Below, in pieces: positions 54,401 through 63,300 of a stretch of 64,000 nucleotides of DNA. Each line of letters opens with the position of its first letter. Position 1 is the first letter of the stretch. The translations under genes were made by a program, and so were the position numbers. Below the pieces are notes generated by a model that did no database searches, was not told the origin of the DNA, and saw nothing but the letters and a program-made list of their open reading frames with translations. Source of the stretch: Candidatus Thiodictyon syntrophicum (GTDB lineage: Bacteria; Pseudomonadota; Gammaproteobacteria; Chromatiales; Chromatiaceae). The stretch spans positions 3,187,501 through 3,251,500 of the forward strand of contig NZ_CP020370.1 of NCBI RefSeq assembly GCF_002813775.1, written 5' to 3'.

Positions 54401-57400
54401 CTGATGGTCCGCAGACCGGCAAAGGTGTCGCTGCCGTCCACATAGTCGGCGTAGACCGCCACCCGCCCACCGCCGCCGCCGGTATGGTTGTAGCCGCCGG
54501 TGCCGCCGCCGTTGGCGGAGATGCTGCCGGCCCCGGCCAGGCGCGAGGTGGTGATCCACACTGAACCGCCGGCACCCTCGCCCGAGGCGCTCCCGCTGGA
54601 GAGGCCGCCATCGGCGCGGATGGCCCCCTCCACGATGACCGCCTCGCTGGCGATGATCCGCAGATAGCCGCCGCCGTCGCCGCCGGCCCCACCCCAGGCG
54701 GCGCCACCGCTGCCGAGCCGATCCGGCCGCCTGGGGTCACCGTAGACCGGGTTGGTCAGCGTCCCGCCACTGTAGTGGGCGCCCAGACCACCGTGACTGC
54801 CGCCGTTGCCCACCTGTGCCCCGGATGTGAAGCCCAGGGTGTGGGCAGTCTGGCCCAGCCCCGCCTTGTCGCCCCCAAGGTATCCGCGGCCCGTCACGTC
54901 GATGGCACTGCCGGACTCGACGATCACGCGCCGCGCCTCGATCTGCAGACCGGCCTCGCTGGCGGTGGGACTGGTGAGCAGGGAATTGTCCCGCAGGCGC
55001 AGGGTCTGCGCGATCCTGATGGGTTCCTGGACGATCACCCGTGCCCCGTTCTGCAGGGTGATGGCATCCAAAGTCTGGCCGGGCGGCATGATGAGGTCCG
55101 TGAAGGGCGAGTTGGCCCCTTGCCCGTTGAGCACCAGTTCACCGCCGGCCTGCCCTTCCGCGAGCAGGTAGACGGTGCCATCCGCCCCGTCCCCGTAGTA
55201 GCCGTCGCCGCCCTTTGCCGTGATACCGGCCAGGTTCAGGGTGCTGATATCCAGAGAGCGGATGGCGACGCGCCCGCCGCCGCCGCCGGTGTGGTTTGCC
55301 CCGCCGGTGGTGCCGCCGTTGGCCGTGATGGTCCCCTTACCGGAGAGCGTGCGGGCCGCCAGATTGATGCTGCCGCCGGAACCCTCGCCGGAGACCGAGC
55401 CGCTGGAGAGACCACCGTCGGCCCGGACTGCGCCGTCGAGCGCGAGGTTGATGGCCGAGAGCAAGACCCGCCCGCCGCCGTCGCCCCCGGCACCGCCCCA
55501 GGCGCCGCCACCGCTGCCCAGGTCGACCGGGTTGACCAGATTACCGTTAACCGGGTTCGGCACAGCGCTTCCGGAGCTGCTGGAATGACCGCCGAGACCG
55601 CCGTAACTGCCGCCGTTGCCCCGCTGGGCGCCGGCCGTGAAGCCGACGGTGTGCGCGGTTTCCCCGAGTCCGGCCCGGTTCCCGCCCAGATAGCCCCGCC
55701 CAACCGCGTCGATCCGGCTGGTGGTATCGACGCTCAAGGTCCAGACCTGTACATGCAGGCCGAAGGCCTCGGTTTGCGTGGTCTCACGGTGGGTGAGGAC
55801 AGCGCCGTTCAGGAGTTCGACATTATGGAAGGTCCGCTCGCCGACCAGGGTCAAGGTGGCGCCCTTGACACGGACGTTCTGGCCGTCGAAGGCGGCATTG
55901 GCAATCTCGGTATCGCTGGTAATCAGCAACACCGGGGCGCCGGTGGCAAAGGTGGCGGTGACGCCCGCGTCCCCGGCCGGGGCGCCCTGGCCGTCCGCGG
56001 GCAGGGCCTCGCGGTTGCCGGCCAGGTCCACACCGACGGTGGCGAACTCATAGTTGCCATCGCCGCCCATGCGGGCCGCGTCGAAGGCTATGCTGCCGGT
56101 CGCACCGCCGGGGGACGGGAACTCCCCGTTGCCGGTGCCGTCCGCGCCGGTGTAGCGGTTGAAGGTGCCGAGCCCATTGCGGCGGAACCACAGTTCGACA
56201 TGCGCCAGGTCCGTGAGGCCTTCGGTGATCGTGTAGCTGACTTGGGTCGAGGTGCCGGGGGCCGAGGCCGCGGTCGCAACCGTTGCGGGCGGCGTGATGT
56301 CGGCCCCGGTCAGGATCACATCCACCGGGATCGCCGCACCCTCGTTGCCGGCTGCATCGCGGGCAAAGGCCAGTAGCCGTAGTTCGGTGCCGGGGGTGCC
56401 GGGCGGCACGGTGAGCGTGAAGGTGGCGCTCGCCGGGGTCGCAGCCGGCTGCACCTGGGACTGATCGGCCAGGGTCAGGGCGCCGGTGGTGGCGACAAGG
56501 AGCGAGGCCACGCCCACCGCGTCCGCCGCGGTGACCTGCACCAGGATGTGGTCGCCGAAGTTGTACGGGGTCTGCGGCGCGGGCGCGGTGATCGACACCG
56601 TCGGCGCGGTCTGATCGACCACGGTCAGCGTCACCACCGCGACCGGGGCGCTGTGCCCGGCGGTGTCGGTGGCCGCAGCCTCCAGACGCAGGGTGCTGCC
56701 GATGGCCGCGGTGCCCGGCACCGTGAAACTGACGCTGCGCACGGCGTCGTTGGCGGCCGGGCTGACCGCGACCTGGCGGCTGTCGCTGACGGCGCCGCTG
56801 GCCGTGATCGTGATGTCGGTGACACCACCGACCGCATCCTGGGCGCGCACGGTGACGCCGATGACGGCGCCGGGTTCGACCTGACCGCCGGTGGCCGGGG
56901 TCAGGATCGCCACCGTCGGCGGGGTATCCGCGGCGCTGTTGATGGTCACCGGCACCGCGACCGGCGGCAGACCACCGGCGGCGACATACATTAGCGTTGC
57001 GCCGTTGCTGACCGCCCGGACCAGGCCGGTGCTGGTCACCGTGGCCAGCGCCGTATCGGCGCTGGAGAAACTGGCCTGGCCGGTCAGGTTCTGGGTTGAG
57101 CCGTTCGAATACTGGCCCGTGACCGCGAGTTGGGCGGTCGCGCCGATGAAGGTGAACCCGACCGCCGCGGGCGTCACCGCGATGGACTGCAAGGTCACGA
57201 TGTTCACCGTGACCGGCACCCGCGCCTCGCGGCCCCCGACGGTGACAACGACCTCCGCGCTGCCATTGCCGACCGCGGCGACCCGACCCGCGGCGGTGAC
57301 CGTGGCGACGGTCGTGGCCGTTGATCTGAAGGCTGCGCCCGTGGTCAGGTCGGCGCTGCTGCCGTTGTCGTACTGGCCCCTGACCGTGACCTCGCCCAGG

Positions 57401-60372
57401 GCCCCGGCGCTGGTGAAGGCGAGGCTCGCCGGGGTCGCGCTGATCGAGACCAGTTGCGGCGGCGTTGGCACCGTCGCCTGGGTCGCGTCGCTCGGGTTCG
57501 GGGAGCTGGCCAGGTTGAAGGCCACGGCGGTGAGCCGGTCACCGGGCGCCGCGTCGATGACGGTGCTGAACAGCCCGCCGGCGTCGGCGGTGACCTGGGT
57601 CGCGAAGGCCGTGGTCTGGTTGGTGATGGTGACCCGCGCACCGGCGACGCTTTGGCCGCTGACGCGCACCTGGCCGGAGGCCAGCGGTTCCAAGGTACTC
57701 AACACCGGCGTCGGCGGCGGTGCGCCGGCGGGCGGGGTGACGACGACGAACTCCAGATAGGAGCCCGGCGCGGCGGGGTCGTTGCGGACGCCGACCCCGT
57801 TGGTCGCGAGCACCACCAGCCGATGGTTGCCGGGCGCAAGCCCGTTGGTGTCGATCCGCACCCCGGTGCCGGCGATGGCGAGGGGCTGGGGCAGGGCCGG
57901 GTCGTCCAGATACACCTGGGTCGCGGTGATGCCGGTCCCGTCCTCGACCGCGATGCCGACGGTCAAGGACTCCCCGGCCACGATCTGTTGGCCGTTGCCG
58001 GCGCCGGGGAAGCGGATGGTCGGTGGTGTGTCGTTGGTGCCGACCGCGAACGCAAAGGCCGCCTCACCGGTCTGGCCCAGGCCGTCGGTGGCGACCACGC
58101 GGACGCTGTGGGGCCCCGCCGGCAGGTTCAGCGTGCCAAGTATCGCCTGGAACGGCGCCGTCGTGACCGTCCGCCATGGCGCCGGGGCGCCGTCGAGGTA
58201 AAACGCGACCTCGCGCACGCCGGCGCTGACCGCCGTCGGCGTCAGATCGACCGAAACGCCCTGGGGCACCGGCTGGGCCGGGGGCGCCGGCAGGGTGACT
58301 GCCGGCGGCGCCGCGTTCGCCGCGAGCAGCAGGGCCAGCGTTGCATCCCGGGCATTGCCGGCGCCGTCGTAGGCGGTGACCAGCAGTTGGTAGTCGTGGC
58401 CGGGGATGAGGTTGGTCGAGTCGATCGCGAAGATGAACGGCGGCAGATCGCCTCCGAACACCGAGCGCTGGTCCATGAGTTGGTAGAGCGCGCCGGGTAC
58501 GCCCAGGTCCTTGATGCGCGCCTCGACCCGCACGATGCCGCTGCCCTGGTCCGCGGCATAGGCATTGATCTGCACCACCTGGCCCGGAATCACGTGGCTC
58601 GGGTCCGCCGGCGGGGCCACCGACAGCGTCAGTTCCGGCGGCGTGACGTCGTCGCCGTCAGTACCGGTGGTGGTAAAGCGGCTGCTCCATGGGTTGGTCA
58701 TCGCGAGGCCGTCGGCGTCCACCACGTCCGTGGTGATGACGACCGTGTACTCGCCATTGCCCGCCAGGGCCCCGCTGAGGGGCTGCCAGACGACGACGGT
58801 GCGCTCATTGAGGGTGTCGAAGCGCAGCGTGCCCGGGATCAGGTCGCCGCCGCTGGTGTAGACGTTGAAGGCGCCGGCCGGCCCGGTGGTAATCGACGCG
58901 GTGCGCATCATTTGGCTGAAGAACGCGGCCACCGGCGACTCGCCGCCAACGCCGGTCATGTTGGCCGAGGGCAGCACGCTGACGGCCGGGGTGCCGTCAC
59001 TGTTGCTGCGCACCGGCGGGAACTCGCCAACCAGGCAGCCGATGGTCCCCACCACGACGCGCAGACTTAAGTTCTGGTCCGCCGCGGCCATGCAGGTGGT
59101 GATAGTGCCGGAGCGCAACGGGCGCACGGTAAAGACCTGGGTCGTGCTCTCACCGGGCAGCAGATGGCCGAGGTTGCGCAGGTCCGCACCGGTGATTTCC
59201 GTGCAGACCGGCTCGCCAACCGGGTTGATCGCGCAGCGCAGCAGTTGGGAGTCAAAGCCGACGGCCAGATCGAGGGTCGCGTACAGGGCCGGGATGGAGT
59301 CCGTGTTGGTGATCTGCACCTCGAGTGCGTAGGGCACCCCGGCGACCACCGCATCCGGATGCACCACCTGCACGTCGAAGGTCGGCGGGCCGCGCACATC
59401 GACCGTGGTCCCGGCGCGACCGCTGAACGGGATCGGCTCCTCGATCGGGATGCCGGGGCCGGTCAGGAAACCGCCGAACTCCACCGACACCGGGCGCTCG
59501 CCGATCTCATCGCCGCGCACCACGAACTCGCGCTCGGCCTGCCCCGGCTCCTCGGCGTTACCCGGAGCAATCGCGCCAAAGGCGGCAACGCCATCGACCG
59601 GCAGCATGCTGGTCAGCCCGCCAGTCGGGAACAGGATCGAGGCATTGACATCACTGAGCGTGAAGATGCCCGAGGTATTCATCAGCAACAGCCGAACCGA
59701 AAAGAACTCCTTCAGGGACTTGATCCGGCCCTCGATGACGATGACGCCGGGCAGCGAGATGGCGGGTTGCCCCGGCACGGCGATTGCCTGCTCGAAGACG
59801 ATGATCTGGGTATCTTGAACCTTGGGGCTGCTACCGCCGTCGCCGCGCCCGGCCGGGATGGCGTAGGTCTCGTAACCGGTCTCTTCGGGGGCGACAATCG
59901 GACTCGCGATCGGCACCGACACGGGCACCGGGCGATTGCCGATGGTGAGTACGATATTGAACACCGAGACGTTGTAGTTGGCCGGGTTGTCCAACGCGAT
60001 CACGCCGTCGGCGACCAGGGCCTCGATCTGTTGCGGCGCGAGCCGCTCGGAGGTGACGCGCGACACCACCACCGAATCCAGGGAGACCTGGGTAATAACA
60101 ACCGACTGCTCGGCGCGGTTGCCGTTGGCGTCCACTGCACTGACGCGGACGTTGTTGACCGCGTTGCGGGTCAGCGGCAGGTTCAGGTCGAAGCCACCGC
60201 CGGCGTCGGGCAGGGTCTGGGTCGCGCGCCCGCCGGGGCCCACGACCTCGACCTGCACCGCGGCGAGGGCCGGGGCCAGTGGCAACAGCCACAGCAGCAG
60301 CCAGCACAGCAGTGCGCGGCGGGGGGCGCTCCAGGACCAAGACATCACGGGCACTCCGGCGTTCATTGGCAT
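51415..60372 (-). CDS. giant secreted Ig-like and glycine-rich repeat protein
   Basis: A 2985-residue protein with signal peptide (RALLCWLLLWLLPLAPALAAVQ region). Residues 40 to about 1500 are a string of beta-sandwich domains, including Big2-like repeats (LQSIAVTPA twice, ASLAFTSAGALGEVTV). The last half holds five copies of a glycine-rich module with GRGYLGG, LGSGGGAWGG and GGGGGRVAI, arranged A-B-A-B-A. No membrane anchor, LPXTG or autotransporter barrel is visible at the C-terminus. A surface or extracellular structural or adhesive role is likely. It begins 9 bases after the protease gene upstream, so the two are co-transcribed. Start could be the ATG at 60372, 60366 or 60345. Confidence 0.85.
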   Translation of the reverse strand: MPMNAGVPVMSWSWSAPRRALLCWLLLWLLPLAPALAAVQVEVVGPGGRATQTLPDAGGGFDLNLPLTRNAVNNVRVSAVDANGNRAEQSVVITQVSLDSVVVSRVTSERLAPQQIEALVADGVIALDNPANYNVSVFNIVLTIGNRPVPVSVPIASPIVAPEETGYETYAIPAGRGDGGSSPKVQDTQIIVFEQAIAVPGQPAISLPGVIVIEGRIKSLKEFFSVRLLLMNTSGIFTLSDVNASILFPTGGLTSMLPVDGVAAFGAIAPGNAEEPGQAEREFVVRGDEIGERPVSVEFGGFLTGPGIPIEEPIPFSGRAGTTVDVRGPPTFDVQVVHPDAVVAGVPYALEVQITNTDSIPALYATLDLAVGFDSQLLRCAINPVGEPVCTEITGADLRNLGHLLPGESTTQVFTVRPLRSGTITTCMAAADQNLSLRVVVGTIGCLVGEFPPVRSNSDGTPAVSVLPSANMTGVGGESPVAAFFSQMMRTASITTGPAGAFNVYTSGGDLIPGTLRFDTLNERTVVVWQPLSGALAGNGEYTVVITTDVVDADGLAMTNPWSSRFTTTGTDGDDVTPPELTLSVAPPADPSHVIPGQVVQINAYAADQGSGIVRVEARIKDLGVPGALYQLMDQRSVFGGDLPPFIFAIDSTNLIPGHDYQLLVTAYDGAGNARDATLALLLAANAAPPAVTLPAPPAQPVPQGVSVDLTPTAVSAGVREVAFYLDGAPAPWRTVTTAPFQAILGTLNLPAGPHSVRVVATDGLGQTGEAAFAFAVGTNDTPPTIRFPGAGNGQQIVAGESLTVGIAVEDGTGITATQVYLDDPALPQPLAIAGTGVRIDTNGLAPGNHRLVVLATNGVGVRNDPAAPGSYLEFVVVTPPAGAPPPTPVLSTLEPLASGQVRVSGQSVAGARVTITNQTTAFATQVTADAGGLFSTVIDAAPGDRLTAVAFNLASSPNPSDATQATVPTPPQLVSISATPASLAFTSAGALGEVTVRGQYDNGSSADLTTGAAFRSTATTVATVTAAGRVAAVGNGSAEVVVTVGGREARVPVTVNIVTLQSIAVTPAAVGFTFIGATAQLAVTGQYSNGSTQNLTGQASFSSADTALATVTSTGLVRAVSNGATLMYVAAGGLPPVAVPVTINSAADTPPTVAILTPATGGQVEPGAVIGVTVRAQDAVGGVTDITITASGAVSDSRQVAVSPAANDAVRSVSFTVPGTAAIGSTLRLEAAATDTAGHSAPVAVVTLTVVDQTAPTVSITAPAPQTPYNFGDHILVQVTAADAVGVASLLVATTGALTLADQSQVQPAATPASATFTLTVPPGTPGTELRLLAFARDAAGNEGAAIPVDVILTGADITPPATVATAASAPGTSTQVSYTITEGLTDLAHVELWFRRNGLGTFNRYTGADGTGNGEFPSPGGATGSIAFDAARMGGDGNYEFATVGVDLAGNREALPADGQGAPAGDAGVTATFATGAPVLLITSDTEIANAAFDGQNVRVKGATLTLVGERTFHNVELLNGAVLTHRETTQTEAFGLHVQVWTLSVDTTSRIDAVGRGYLGGNRAGLGETAHTVGFTAGAQRGNGGSYGGLGGHSSSSGSAVPNPVNGNLVNPVDLGSGGGAWGGAGGDGGGRVLLSAINLALDGAVRADGGLSSGSVSGEGSGGSINLAARTLSGKGTITANGGTTGGANHTGGGGGRVAIRSLDISTLNLAGITAKGGDGYYGDGADGTVYLLAEGQAGGELVLNGQGANSPFTDLIMPPGQTLDAITLQNGARVIVQEPIRIAQTLRLRDNSLLTSPTASEAGLQIEARRVIVESGSAIDVTGRGYLGGDKAGLGQTAHTLGFTSGAQVGNGGSHGGLGAHYSGGTLTNPVYGDPRRPDRLGSGGAAWGGAGGDGGGYLRIIASEAVIVEGAIRADGGLSSGSASGEGAGGSVWITTSRLAGAGSISANGGGTGGYNHTGGGGGRVAVYADYVDGSDTFAGLRTISAWRGRGYYDNTRGSAGTVYLKIGGVEDLIIDDNESTATAATGTPLPLMGPGLTKAATADTLTTDGILPLLPNALAGLRLNPDLDQGESFAILANGTDSIRVATPNEHGVRFADVAGVGKGYAGDYRYTNLRLRRGGHLEMGDRLTVSDTLRIAEFGLLTHPQTTISYEALLDLEVGTLEIDPTGRIDATGRGYLGGDRAGLGQTAHTLGLTAGAQSGNGGSYGGLGGHYSGSVASNPIYGSLTDPQDLGSGGGAWGGAGGDGGGRVFITAAAIHNAGAIHADGGLSSGSVSGEGSGGTVNIRAGNLTGNGLITANGGTTGGGNHIGGGGGRIAIRYSGTLSLPQSNIQSRGGDGYYGDGGHGTIYLQRAGQTYGDLTIDGSGFTQPADTVTIPGGLTFDNILLRNGARVVADAGLHVLGTLSIGANSTLTHSGGLEAGLQIEAARVVVESGGAIDVTGRGYLGGNKSGLGETAHTLGFAAGAQHGHGGSHGGLGASYSGASGDASPVYGDPARPNRLGGGGGAWSGAGGDGGGYVRIQASESVVVEGAIRADGSLSSGSISGEGAGGSVWITTAHLAGAGSISANGGTTGGYNHTGGGGGRVAIDADAVDGSDAFAGLRAISAWRGRGYYDSIRGGAGTVYLKIGGVEELIIDDNDTSVSSPTGTPLSLMGPGVTAAVTADSLTTDGVIPLLTNALVGLRINPDFEQGESFTILANTGTEIVVETPNEHGVDFMDVAAVGKGYIGDYRYTNLTLRGAGHLDLGDRLTITDTLRITEHGLMTHPETTTTYAPMLDIEAGRLEIDTTGRIDVTGRGYLGGNKGGLGETAYTLNFAPGAQRGNGGSYGGIGGHYSGASGATNLVYGSATDPADLGSGGGAWGGTGGDGGGRVFITAGVMENDGAIRADGSLSTGSVSGEGSGGTVNIRTGDLTGSGLITASGGTTGGGNHVGGGGGRIGIRYSGILSLPGGNIQTHGGDGYYGDGTVGTIHLEAVAP
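51900..55900 (-). repeat. five-copy A-B-A-B-A coding repeat in the giant protein gene
   Basis: Equivalent points of the GRGYLGG segment fall near 51955, 53017, 53821, 54880 and 55690, i.e. spacings alternate at about 1062, 804, 1059 and 810 bases. This shows a higher-order unit of about 1.87 kb (two different module types) repeated two and a half times. Confidence 0.85.
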
Positions 60373-60381
60373 CCCCCGCGA

Positions 60382-63300
60382 CTACTCGGTAAAGACCAGT
60401 TCGACGAAGGTCGGGCCGACCGGATTCAACGCCACCGGCCAGGCCTTGGTTTGACCCCGATGGCTCACCGTCACGACCACGGTGGGGGCACCACCGCCCA
60501 TGGCTGGGGCGAGCAGATCCGGCACATGGAACTCGCCGTTGTCGTTGGTACGGAAGGCGTTCTCGGGCGACGCGTCCCCCGGCAGGGTGCCGGCCGGGGT
60601 CTCCACGTGGACCAAGGCACCGGTGAGCAGGGCGCCGGCGGTGTCCCTGACCGTGCCGGTCAGGCCGAAGTAATAGCGCCCGACCTTGCCCTCCGCCTGG
60701 GCTACCAGCAACGAGCGCCCGCGACTGTCCACCTCCACGTCGCCAGGCTGATCCAGGCCGCTCAGGATCACGCGCCCGACCCCGCCGGGCGGGATGAAGG
60801 TCAGGGTGCCGGCGTCGCTGTCGGTGACGTACAGGTTGCCGACGCTATCCAACGCGAGCCCAGCCGGTGCGCGAATCACCGCGGTGCGCACGGTCACCGC
60901 GCCGGTCAGCGCGGGCTGGTCCGCCGGCAGGATCGACTCGCCGTCGGCATCGGTGACGACCGCCTGGAAACTGTACCGACCCGGGGTGCTGCCGGTACTG
61001 AGATTGAAACTGCTCGCCGCGCTCACCGACGCCGCACTGATGGTCCCGAGGTTCGGCGGCACCGTGAAGGCGACCTGGTAGAACTCCGGGTCCATCGCCA
61101 CCGATGCGCCCTCGATCTGAAAGCGCAGATCAAAGTTCAGATTGGTCTGGTAACGGCCGACGATCTGCTCCGGGAACACCCGCACATCGGCCTGCGCGAG
61201 CCGCAGTTCCCGATCCGAACCCGCCTCGACGGTGAGCGTGGTCGTGGCCTCCGGCGGCAACACGAAGAAGCGCCGCACCGCGCCCTGGTAGCCGGCGGCC
61301 AGGATGCGCACCGGCTTGCCGGACGGGACGGTCAGCACCCGGCGCAGATCGCCGGCGGCACCGGCGACGTGTTCGGGCAGGATGTCCGTCTGCCAGGTCC
61401 TGGTCACGCCGCCCCCCAGCGTGACCTTTGCGGTCACGTGGATGCGGTCGATCCCGCCCCCGGCGAACAGCGTACCGGGATCGAGCTTGAGGTCGCCGGA
61501 ATCGATGAGGTCAGTCAGCTCCGCGAGCAATGCCGCGGCGTTCATGCCGCTGTCGTCGATCTGCGCGTCGTTCCAGAGGTCCGGGTCGGCCATGACGGCC
61601 AGGTCGTCGGCGGTCGCGACGCCGTCGCCGTTGAAGTCGACGCGCGGGTAGACATTCTCCAACGCCGGGGCCTGGATCAGGCGGTCGCCGTTCAGGTCCC
61701 GCTTGAGGCTGTCCAGCGGGCCGTCCAGGAAGGCCCCGCGGGCCTGGACCTGCAGCAGCGCATCGCGGAAGCGGCGGAAGTCCGCCAGGTCGATGCGCCA
61801 GGTCGGCGCCGCGGGGGGCGCGATGCCGCTGCCGTGGGCGTCCGCGGTGACGAGCCGGTCATTGCCGTCCAGGCTGCCGTCGTCGATGTTGACCAGGGCC
61901 TTCTGCACCCACTTGCGCTTGCCGGGGTCCGCGGTGCGGATGCTGTCGATGTAGACCATGGCAGCAAAGGCATCGATGGCCGGGGCCGCCCCACCGCCGC
62001 CACGGCTGGTTTGGCGCAGACACTCCAGCACCTGGGCGGTGGTGAGTTCCGGGTCGACGGACAGCAGCCACGCGACCAGACCGCTGACATGGGGTGCGGC
62101 CATGGAGGTGCCGCTGTACTCGGCATAGCCGCTGAAGCGGCTCGCGCCGGTGGCCGCCTCATCGGTAAAGGTGCCGTCCGGCTTCTCCCACAGGGGCACC
62201 GAGCTCAGCACATCCACGCCGGGGGCGCTGAAGTAGAACTGCGCACCGACCATGTTATTGGCGATGCCGGAAAATTCGGCCCGAATGATGTTTGCCCGGT
62301 TATCGGTCTTGTCCAGGGCCTCAACGACAATGACGTTGCCCGCGCCGTTGTAGGCCGCCCAGGCCATGGGGCTGTTGTACTGGGCGCTGATCACATTCCA
62401 TTGCGCGGCCCGGACCGGAATGTTCGGGTCATCAAACTGAGCCGGATCGGAGTGGAGCTGGCCGGCGATGTCCCAGCGGTCATTGCCAGCGGAGACCACA
62501 AACATCACGTTGCGGCCGGACTCCGGATGACGGGTTGGGTCCGCCCACCAAGCCACGCGCCGGGCGATCTTGCCCTGGGCCTCCACAAAGGCGCGGATCA
62601 CCGGATTGTTGTCCGGCGTCGAGGGCACGCGGGTCAAGCGTATCTCACCACCGGCGGCGGGGTCCGGCTGACCGGAGAACAGGGCCGGCAGATAGTAGTC
62701 ACCGGGGTCGGTGTAGTTACCATCCCCGTTGCCATCGTAGGTCCAGTTCTTGCGGCCATTCTTCTTCCAGTTGTAGCCCTGGCTGCTGTTGATCACCCGC
62801 ACATCCGGGCGGGCGTGGATGAGGCGGCGCATCTGCCCATAGAGCATGTCCCCAAGGCTGGTGAAGAACGCCCCCCAGGTGCCCATCCCGATGCCACCGT
62901 TGCTCGGCTGACTGGCAATCACCGCGAACGGCGAGGCGCCGTCGATCCCCTTGCCGTCCCCCCAAGTGGCGGCGATGGTGCCGGCCACATGGCTGCCGTG
63001 GCCCTCGGTGACGGTCTGGTCGGTCACACCCTCCCAAATCACCGTGCCGCTCAGGTCCGGGTGGATGCGAAAGGTGCGGGTATCCGACAGTCCGACCTCG
63101 ATGCGGCGGTCGAACTTGCCCACATGCGCCTTCAGGTTCCAGACCTGCGGGAAGTTGGCGTATTCCAGCCCCCAGTTGCCGCGGGACGGGGCCAGGGTCC
63201 AGTCCCAAATGAAGTCCGTTGCGAAGTCGTAGACCTGTTTCTCACGCAGTACCTTCAGCGTGCCGGGCGTGGCCGGTGGCAGCGCCGTGGCGCTGATCAG

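Noticed and set aside
57454-59070. 538-residue open frame on the plus strand inside the giant protein gene
   Set aside because: It is a GC-rich antisense shadow with low-complexity Arg/Gly/Ala content, while the opposite frame has clear Ig-like domains. The other long plus-strand frames between 52 and 57 kb are rejected for the same reason.
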